Assembly: GCA_022837595.1 (NCBI GenBank)
Contig: JALHFX010000050.1
Span: 1 to 26,609, forward strand
DNA: 26,609 nucleotides
Source: Propionibacterium sp.
GTDB lineage: Bacteria; Actinomycetota; Actinomycetes; Propionibacteriales; Propionibacteriaceae
Reading direction: 5' to 3'
Position numbers and translations under genes: made by a program
Notes under the pieces: model-generated
Databases searched by the model: none
Seen by the model: the letters and a program-made list of their open reading frames with translations, nothing else
What the model was told of the DNA's origin: nothing
Shown: positions 14,741-22,595 of the stretch, one piece after another
How positions within the stretch are numbered: position 1 is the first letter of the stretch
Layout: the number at the start of each line of letters is the position of its first letter

Positions 14741-16383
14741 CGTGACACCTCCGTGGTTTCGGGCTTGGCGTCGGCCTGTGCAGCTTGGGCGCCAGCGTTC
14801 AGCGGTACCGGTTCAAAGACCACTTTCTCTTCGGGGAGATGGTCGATATCGAGCAAACCTTGGAAGATCCACTCGTCCAAAGCTGTCTCACGGACCTGAT
14901 CGCCGTAAAGGATCGGCCATAGTCCGATCCAGCGGTGCGATAGGAATTCCTTGAGCCGAGCATTGCCGGTGTCGGCATCGAAGATGCCTTCGGCACAACC
15001 GATACCGGTGGCTCGCAAGCTGCAGAACCCGCCCTGACACGGTCCCATACCGAGCCGCAGATGACGGCGCAGATCGTCCATACTCGCCATCGGGTCGGCA
15101 TGCATCGCTTTGACGAGCATCGAGCGACTCATTAATTCGCACTCGCAGATGATTTGATCGTCTCGACGGTCGGCCTCGCGGTCGTGCAGGCGATGGGTGA
15201 CCACGTAGTTCTTCCCGGGGGTCGAGTTCGGTACAGCTTCGTCGGCGGTACGGCAATCGCGCTCTTCGCCGAGCTGCTCGCACATCCGGTCGACGATATT
15301 CTTCGCCATCAGTCGGTAGGTCGTCAGCTTGCCGCCGGCGATCGTGAGGATACCCGATACTCCGTCTCTGGCTTGGTGATCGAGGATCGACATCCCGCGA
15401 GACATATGTCGGGTGTCCTGGGCAGACACTCGGGCGTCCTTGACCAATGGGCGAGCCCCTGACCAGGCATGCAATGCGCGGGCCTGGCGGAAGCCCGGAA
15501 TAAGGACTTCGCCGCAGTCGAGCATTTGCTGGACTTCGTTGTGTGGAATCGGCAACTCATCGGGATCATCGGCGCGCACATCGGTGGTGCCGATGATGGC
15601 AACGGTATGGACCGGGACCAGGATGTCCCCGTCCGCAGGATACGTACAGCGGTTGATCACGGTGTTCACCAGCCGATGGTTCATCGCGATCATGATGCCG
15701 CGCCCGGGCACGACCTCGACGTCGTGACAGCCCGCCAACTCCGCGATGTGATGCGACCAGGCGCCCGCGGCATTGATGACGAATCGGCAGCTGATCGTGA
15801 CATCTTCACCACTGCGCCGGTCGATACAACGCACCGCAGTCACCGCGTCACCTTGCTTCTCAATGCCTACGACCGCGGTGTAGGTGAGGATCTTCGCTCC
15901 GTGCTCCTGGGCCGAGCGTGCCGCACCCCAGACCATCTGCCAACCATCGACTGTGCCGTCCTCGACCAGAAATGCGCGTTGGATCTTTGGATTGACGCGC
16001 GGCTCACGCTTGAGCGCATCGGCCACGCTGATTTCTGTGACCCGAACTCCGGTCTTCTGGCAGCCGGCGAGGAAATCGTCCGAGAAAGCCAGATCATCCT
16101 CAGGAACTGACACGAACAGGCCGCCGGTGGTCTCCACGGCGTCGGCGTGAATGCGGGTGACGATGGTGTTTTCTTCGGCGCATTCGGTTGCCGAGTGCGG
16201 GTCACTGACGACATAGCGTCCGCCTGAATGCAGTAATCCGTGATATCGGCCGGTCGTGCCCTGCCCCAGATCTGCGCGGTCAACCAGAATCGTCGAATAG
16301 CCGCGCATCGCCACATCCCTGACGACACCCGCTCCGGTTGAGCCGCCTCCCACAACAACCACATCGCAGTCGTAGGTACGCAT
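14737..16383 (-). CDS. glpA: anaerobic glycerol-3-phosphate dehydrogenase subunit A
   Basis: A 548-residue FAD subunit that oxidises sn-glycerol 3-phosphate to dihydroxyacetone phosphate (EC 1.1.5.3, anaerobic type). The FAD-binding motif VVVVGGGSTGAGVVRDVAMRG starts at residue 8. The DAO fold runs to about residue 370, with a GRGIMI segment, DILVPVHTVAIIGTTD and TIAGGKLTTYRLMA. A C-terminal BFD-like [2Fe-2S] domain carries CECE near residue 407 and GMGPCQGGFC near residue 440, a feature of GlpA that aerobic GlpD lacks. The RBS AAGGAGG lies about 6 nt before the ATG. First gene of glpABC; it faces away from the HMCES gene across a 290-bp intergenic region that must hold both promoters, though I see no clear one. 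Confidence 0.96.
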   Translation of the reverse strand: MRTYDCDVVVVGGGSTGAGVVRDVAMRGYSTILVDRADLGQGTTGRYHGLLHSGGRYVVSDPHSATECAEENTIVTRIHADAVETTGGLFVSVPEDDLAFSDDFLAGCQKTGVRVTEISVADALKREPRVNPKIQRAFLVEDGTVDGWQMVWGAARSAQEHGAKILTYTAVVGIEKQGDAVTAVRCIDRRSGEDVTISCRFVINAAGAWSHHIAELAGCHDVEVVPGRGIMIAMNHRLVNTVINRCTYPADGDILVPVHTVAIIGTTDVRADDPDELPIPHNEVQQMLDCGEVLIPGFRQARALHAWSGARPLVKDARVSAQDTRHMSRGMSILDHQARDGVSGILTIAGGKLTTYRLMAKNIVDRMCEQLGEERDCRTADEAVPNSTPGKNYVVTHRLHDREADRRDDQIICECELMSRSMLVKAMHADPMASMDDLRRHLRLGMGPCQGGFCSLRATGIGCAEGIFDADTGNARLKEFLSHRWIGLWPILYGDQVRETALDEWIFQGLLDIDHLPEEKVVFEPVPLNAGAQAAQADAKPETTEVSR

Positions 16384-16673
16384 CCCTGCCTCCTTGCTTT
16401 CGGGACTGCTGCGTTACTCACACTTCTGTCCAGGCTAAACCACGAGCTCTTGAGTTCTTGGGGTTAGGGTCACTTTGTTCGCTAAGGCTATGGCTACTAA
16501 CGGCCACGCTCGAAGCGTCGGAGGTTCGCGGACCGGGCTCGCGGCTCTGTTTCACAAAGGCCGGTCGGCGAAGCGACGATACCCTTGACTTAGTTGCTTC
16601 GAGTCGCGGCGATGCCCGGTTCCGATGTAGCCGACCACGCCGCGATGATCATCGATGACCAGCAGGAGGTTTC

Positions 16674-17384
16674 ATGTGTGGCCGATATGTGACCGCTGAC
16701 ACCGCATCGATCGTCGATGTCTTTCGAGTCGACGAGGTACATCAGGCACTGGAACAAAACTTCAACGCGCGACCGGTCTTCAGTGATTTGGGTGCCAACG
16801 AGCCGAGGGTGCCGGTCGTCGTGGAATCGGTCCGTGATGGCGAGCGTAAACGTAGATGCTGGCCCGCACGCTGGCCGTTCACGCCGAGTTGGTCGAAGAC
16901 GCTCACCATGAAAGTGCCGACATTCAACGCGGTCTCAGAAACCGTCACCAGCAAACCGATGTGGCGTCAGGCCGTCGCGACTTCGAGGGCTATCTTTCCG
17001 GCGCTCGGGTATTTCGAGAGTGCGACCACCGGAAGAAAACGCCGACGCTTCTTCTTCCATTCCGAAGCGGACGACGTTCTAGCCCTGGGTGGGCTCTTCA
17101 GCTGGTGGAGGTCCGGTGCGCAGGCCCCTTGGATTTTAACCGGGACGATCATGACGATCGAGGCTCCAGGGGAGGCCTCCATGATCCACGACAGGGCGCC
17201 GTTGGTTTTGCCCGCCGAGTTGTGGGAAGACTGGCTGGATCCAGGCATCGTCGCTGACCAGGGTTTCATCGACGCCGCAGCCCAGCAGGCCGCCGACGTC
17301 GTCGACGATTTGAGCTTCTACGAGGTCGGTCTGCTCGACGAAAACTCTGTCGAGATGATCGCGCCGCTGGTGGATCTGATCTAG
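16674..17384 (+). CDS. SOS response-associated peptidase (HMCES/YedK family)
   Basis: A 236-residue member of the SRAP family, which protects abasic sites in single-stranded DNA by forming a thiazolidine crosslink through Cys2. The sequence starts MCGRY, giving Cys2 after Met removal. Other family positions are kept: FNAR near 30-33, the RWPFTPSWSK block near 66-75, Asn85 in NAVSETV, Glu115 in ALGYFES (usually GFYEW), the LGGLFSWW strand, and His172 in IHDRAPLVLP (usually HxRMP). The motif spellings are divergent, and Trp after the catalytic Glu is absent. AGGAGG lies 6 nt before the ATG. It is flanked by unrelated metabolic genes and no SOS box is seen. Confidence 0.9.
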   Translation: MCGRYVTADTASIVDVFRVDEVHQALEQNFNARPVFSDLGANEPRVPVVVESVRDGERKRRCWPARWPFTPSWSKTLTMKVPTFNAVSETVTSKPMWRQAVATSRAIFPALGYFESATTGRKRRRFFFHSEADDVLALGGLFSWWRSGAQAPWILTGTIMTIEAPGEASMIHDRAPLVLPAELWEDWLDPGIVADQGFIDAAAQQAADVVDDLSFYEVGLLDENSVEMIAPLVDLI

Positions 17385-17507
17385 CCGCAGCTGGCCGCGT
17401 ACGCGCCTTCGGTCGCAGACCCGAGTCGACGATGTGGGTCGGCGAGACCCCGAAAGACGGTCCGTGATCGTCCGGAGCTATTCTGCTTGGACGACGACCA
17501 CGGCTCA

Positions 17508-17522
17508 GGCGGCGATGCCGCC
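17508..17522 (+). terminator. small GC hairpin between the HMCES gene and nifJ
   Basis: GGCGGC and GCCGCC pair over 6 bp around a GAT loop. It could end the upstream gene or sit in the nifJ leader; a TATTCT at 17480-17485 could be a -10 placing it in the leader. Weak evidence either way. Confidence 0.25.
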
Positions 17523-17607
17523 ACCGGAGCCCTGAATGGTGATCGTGGCCGGTGGGGCTCAACAGCAGCCATCATCATCGACTGCGGCACGGGTGAGGGA
17601 ATGACGA

Positions 17608-18180
17608 ATGACTGATAGCGCGACTCGAGACATGGCTTTCGCGAGTTCCTTGGAGACGGCGGCTCCGGCAACGCCACCCGCCGATGACGATCGCGACCCG
17701 GCCAAGTATCCCGGTACGCCGTCGGTGATCAACGGTAACGGAGCCGTTGCACACGTGATGAAACATGTCTGCGGTGGAGTCATCGGGTATCCGATCACGC
17801 CGTCGACCGAAATCAGCGAGATCTATGAGGCTGCCCGCGCCGAAGGACAACTGAATGTCTGGGGTAAGCATCCGTTCTTCTTCGAGCCTGAAGGGGAGCA
17901 CTCCGCCCAGTCCGGCGCCCTCGGAGCGGCACTGACCGGCGGCCAGTACGTCTCGAACGCTTCCAGCAGCCAGGGCATCTTGTACGCGATGGAGTCCCAT
18001 TTCGTCACGGTCGGCAAGAAGGTGGGTGGTTTCGTTCTGCAGGTCGCTGCCCGCGTGGTCAGCAAACACTCGCTGAACCGCGATCAGCTACCGCACGTCG
18101 GCGCTCTCATTGATCCCGGTGGCCAATGCGATGGACGGATTCTCCACCAGCCACATGCTCTCCGAAGCACGGCTGCCTGA
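17608..18180 (+). pseudogene. nifJ: pyruvate:ferredoxin oxidoreductase, N-terminal part before the frameshift
   Basis: This frame holds the start of a NifJ-type enzyme. After about 35 residues of low-complexity leader come TPSVINGNGAVAHVMKHVC, GVIGYPITPSTEISEIYE (the pyrimidine-binding domain I motif), FFEPEGEHSAQSGALGAALTG with the Glu that contacts thiamine diphosphate, NASSSQGILYAMESHF and FVLQVAARVVSKHSLN. After Asn157 (codon 18076-18078) homology stops and the frame runs to a chance stop at 18180. The next homologous codons are in another frame from 18080. About 33 codons that normally follow KHSLN (the GHDDVYA...GSNPQEAADLA region) are absent, so this is a deletion of nearly 100 nt, not a slip of one base. 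GAGGGA lies 7 nt before ATG 17608. Confidence 0.85.
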
Positions 18181-21100
18181 GCCTGCGTTGCTGAAGGAGT
18201 ATCTGGGTGACCCGCAGGGCCGGATCAGCTGTCCGACCATCGCGCAAGAGATCATCTACGGTGCCAAGGGACGAGTCTGGCAGCTCAATCGTTGGATTGA
18301 TCGCAAAGCAGCGGAGTTCGGGCTGGATGAACTGGACGAGATCCGTGACTGGCTCAGCGCCAAGGCCGACGCGGTCGAGCTCGACAACAGCGGCGATCTG
18401 GTCGCCGAAACTCTGCAATTCATTCCCGACGATCTCGAAGCGCAGTGGCGGCGTCAATGGCTGGGAGCTTGGCAGAAGGGCACCCGGCAACTCGTCCCAG
18501 CGCTGGTCGATCCCACTAACCCCGGGTTGACCGGGCCGGTGCAGAACCAACCGGATTTCCAGGCCGGCAGCGCCGACCACCGCACGCACTTCGCCGCCGA
18601 GGTTCCCAGACTCGCCCGACAGGCAATGGACGAGTACTCGGCGCTGACCGGACGCAAGTACAGCCCGGTGCACACCTACGAGATCGAGGACGCTGACTTG
18701 GTCTTCGTCGGGCTCGGTTCGGTTTGCGATGATATCCGCGCGGTACTGCCTTATCTGCGAAGCTGCGGGATGAAGGTGGGGTTGGTCGCCATCAAGCTGC
18801 TCCAGCCCTTCCCGGAAGCTGAGGTGGTTGCGGCGCTGCGCGGCAAGAAGGCTGTCACCGTGATGGAGCGATCCGATCAGATGGCACTCACTCAGTTCGT
18901 CAACCAGGCACTTTTCCGGGGTGCGGCCAACGCCGATCATCCAGGACGCTTCCCGGGTATCGAGGCGGTCGAGGAGATTCCTGCGATGACCAGCGCCGTC
19001 TTCGGGCTCGGCGGCCACGACCTGCAGCCGCGCGACCTGATCGCCGCCGCCGAGAACATGGCCGGCGAGAATGCGTCGCCTTTGGTCTATTTGGGATCGA
19101 CGTTCTTCAGCGATGAGGCCGGCCGCTCGTTCAATGATCTGGAGGCCAAGCTGGCGGCTGCTTATCCCGAGACCACGCTGATGGCGCTGCCGGTCGGCAA
19201 GAACCCTCGATTGCTTCCAGAAAATGCATTTCGTATCCGCTTCCATTCGGTAGGCGGCTACGGGACTATCGCCACCGGCAAGCTGATGACCGACATTCTC
19301 GCGGGCGCGCTGGGTCTCTACTCGAAGTCGGCGCCAAAATACGGTTCGGAGAAATCGGGCGCACCGACCAACTACTACATCACGCTGAGCCCCGAGCCGG
19401 TGCTGGTCACCAATGCCGAGTTGGAAGACGTCGAAGTTGTACTCTCGCCCGATCACAAGGTCTTTCAACACACCGATCCGCTGAAGGGTTTGGTGCCTGG
19501 CGGCACGTTGATCCTTCAATCGAATCTGACCCCCGAGCAGGCCTGGCGTGCGCTACCGGCTCCTGCCCGGGCGACCATCCGCTCCAAGAAGATCAAGTTC
19601 TCCATCATCGACGCCTTTGCGGTTGCGGCTGAGCATGCGCCGACCGTCGAGCTGGAGACCCGCATGATGGGCATCGCATTCATCGGCGCGGTCGTCGGCG
19701 GCGTCGACCGTGTCGCCGATGGAAGCTCGGTCGATGCGCTGCGCGAGAAGGTCTATATGCAGATCTCGAAGAAGTTCGGACGCAAGGGTGGCTCTATTGT
19801 CTCGTCAAATATGGCGGTGATCGAGGACGGCCTGACAGCGGTCAAGCCGGTGCCCTACGACGAGGACCTCTATCTGGCCATCGATGCCGAACCGGGGGCG
19901 CCCACCCCACGCGGAGTGGCGTTGTCGTCTTCGATGGCGCAACTTCCGTGTGCGGCGTCCAACCTTTTCGACCCCGACTACTACGAACGCATCATGGGCA
20001 AAGCGTTCCGCGAGGGGACGGTCGGTCGGGCGCCGGTCTTCCCGGGATCCGGGCTCTTCGTGCCGACCGGTACTGCGGCTGGCAAGAACAAGGGCATGTT
20101 CCGCCGTGCCGTTCCCATTTTCAATGCATCGCTGTGCACAGGCTGTATGGAGTGCACCTTGGCTTGTCCTGATGCCGCGATCCCCAATAACGTGCACGAG
20201 ATCCACACGCTGGTCGCCGAAGCCGTCGAGATGATCGAGGTTAATGAGCCCCAGCGAGCCGCGATGCGTGACCATATCTACGCCATCTCGTCGAGGGTGC
20301 GCGAATACTATCGCGCGGACAAGCAGGCAGGCCCACTCGCCGATCTCGTGGCCAAGGCCGCCGATGAGCTGGTGTCGGCCGCTAGCGGCTCGTACCTGCG
20401 TCGTAATTTCGGTGCGGTCGTTGAAGTGCTGCGTGGTTTCCCGGTCGCTCGAACGCGTCCGTTCTTTGATGCGATCGAGAAGGACGTTGCTGGCAATGGC
20501 GGTCTCTACTCGGTCACGATCGACCCGTGGAAGTGCACAGGCTGCCTGGAATGCGTCGATGTCTGCGGTCCCGGTGCGCTCACAGCTGTCGACCAGACCC
20601 CCGAAATCGAGGAAAAGCTGGAGTCCGGTTTCGAGTTCTTGGCCAAGTCCCCGAACACTCCCGCCCGGTTCACAGCCGATGCGCTGAACGAAGGGGGAGA
20701 CACCAAGCGGCTCTTCCTCGATCGCGCCAACTATTACGCGGTGACCGGGGGCCATGGCGGTTGCCGAGGCTGCGGTGAGGTCACCGGCACCCGAATGGTC
20801 GTGGCCACCAGCCATGCACTGGGCGCCAAGCGCCAGACCGAGCAGCGCAGGCTCCTCGGCGAGCTGGTCGACGAGCTGACCACGAAACTCGATCTCGTCC
20901 AGGCTGAGTCACCCGAGCGTGCCGCGCGGATCCGCACGGCCATCAGCGAGCTGGACGCCGGGCTCTACCAGCTTGAGGGTGGCCCTACCGGCAAGGCTCC
21001 GGCGACCACGGTGATTGCGAATTCGACGGGTTGCTCGAGTGTTTACGCGTCCACCATGCCGTACAACGCGTTCACCGACCCCTGGGTCAACAGCCTTTTC

Positions 21101-22585
21101 CAAGATGCTCCGGCGCTGGCCAAGGGCATCTACGAAGGACTGGCTGCGAAGGCCACCGACCTGGTGAAGGCGATCCGGGTGGCACGTCTCGAACTCGACG
21201 ATGCCTATGATCCTGCGATTCACGACAAGCAACTGTCGACCCTCGAGTGGGCCCAGTTCACTGATGAGGAACTCGGCTATCTACCGGCGGTGCTCACTAT
21301 CGGCGGTGACGGCGCCAATTATGACATCGGTTTCGGTGCACTCTCTCGAGTCCTCGCGTCCAGTACTCCGATCAAGATGCTGGTACTCGACACCGGAGGC
21401 TACTCGAACACCGGTGGTCAGGCGTCGACCGCCAGCTTCACCGGCCAAGACGCCGATCTCGCAAGGTTCGGTGCCACCGGTGCCGGCAAGACCGAGGAGC
21501 GCAAGGAACTCTCTCTGCTGGCCGCTTTCCATCCGAATACCTACGTTGCGGCTACTGCGACTGCACTCCAAGGTCACTTCCTGCGGGCGGCTATGGAGAT
21601 GCTGAACTTCACCGACGGGGCGGGCCTGCTCAACGTCTACGCCCCATGCCAAGGCGAGAACGGCATCGCCGACAATATGGCGAACCAACGTGCCAGGCTG
21701 GCGGTTGAGTCGCGGATGGCTCCGGTCTTCGTCCACGATCCTCGAAAAGGCGACAGACTGCGTGACTGGTTCAACCTTGAGGGCAATCCCGACCCCGACA
21801 AACTGTGGACAACCCACAGCATCGAATACGTGGACGCCGCCGGCGAGCTGCGGCTGAAACAGTTCCCGCTCACACCCGCGCAGTTCGCGTTGGGGGAGGT
21901 CCGTTTCAGCAAACAGTTCAGCAAGCTGTCCGGTGATCAGGACGCGATCGCTGTGCCACTGGAGGACTATATCGATCTTCCCGAATCCGACCGTGCCGCG
22001 CATCTACCGTTCATTTGGTCGACCGATGCCGCCGACCGGTTGGTGAAGATCAAGGTTAGCCAGACCATCGTCGCGCTCGTCGAGGGCCGCCGTCGCTATT
22101 GGCAGCAGTTGCAATACCTCGCTGGTGTCGACATCGACCGGCTCAAGACCATCCAGGCCAGGGATATCGCCGACCTGCAATCGCGCTACGACAGCGCGAT
22201 GGCTGCCCGTGAATCGTCCATGGACGAGATCGCCCGAGCGATGAGCGAACTCGCCGCATCGACTGCGGCCCAGCCGGTTACCGCCTTCGGCACCGGATTG
22301 GGCATTCTTGGCGGGGCAGCACCGACCGCCACACCGGATTCGACGCAGACCACCCAGCCGATCGTCCGGCTCGACCCGCAAGACGTGCAGAAATGCACTG
22401 ACTGCAAGAGCTGTTGGCAGGAGCTGCCGGAACTCTTCGAACGCACCAAGGTCATCGTGGACGGCAAGGCTCGCGATGCCGCCAGGCTGATTCCCGGTGC
22501 GCTCGAGAAAGTCGAGCCCACCGACGAGCTGCGGCACAGGATCGCGAAGGTTATCGCCAACTGCGATGCCGAGATCATCCACTGA
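18080..22585 (+). pseudogene. nifJ: pyruvate:ferredoxin oxidoreductase, main part after the frameshift
   Basis: Homology resumes at 18080 with AISYRTSALSLIPVANAMDG. It runs without another break for 1,501 codons; the first possible start in frame is TTG 18110, without an RBS. Order of parts: rest of domain I; domains II-III with the GYGTIATGKLMTDIL motif near 19255; two 4Fe-4S motifs CTGCMECTLACP (~20136) and CTGCLECVDVC (~20534); TPP domain with GGHGGCRGCGEVTGTRM (~20748) and GGDGANYDIGFGALSR to LDTGGYSNTGGQAS (~21301-21429). A C-terminal extension of several hundred residues ends in a ferredoxin-like motif CTDCKSCW (~22394) and a final Cys near the end. At roughly 1,690 residues if intact, it is far longer than the usual ~1,200. 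Intact codon use shows the lesion is recent or artefactual. Confidence 0.88.
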
Positions 22586-22595
22586 GGAGGCTGCC

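Noticed and set aside
18040..18180. Programmed frameshift in nifJ
   Set aside because: Homology needs about 33 missing codons as well as a frame change, and there is no slippery sequence with a fitting overlap.
18107..19519. 470-aa minus-strand ORF inside nifJ
   Set aside because: It is the antisense shadow of a clearly homologous gene, with Arg/Gly/Asp-rich composition and no recognisable motif.
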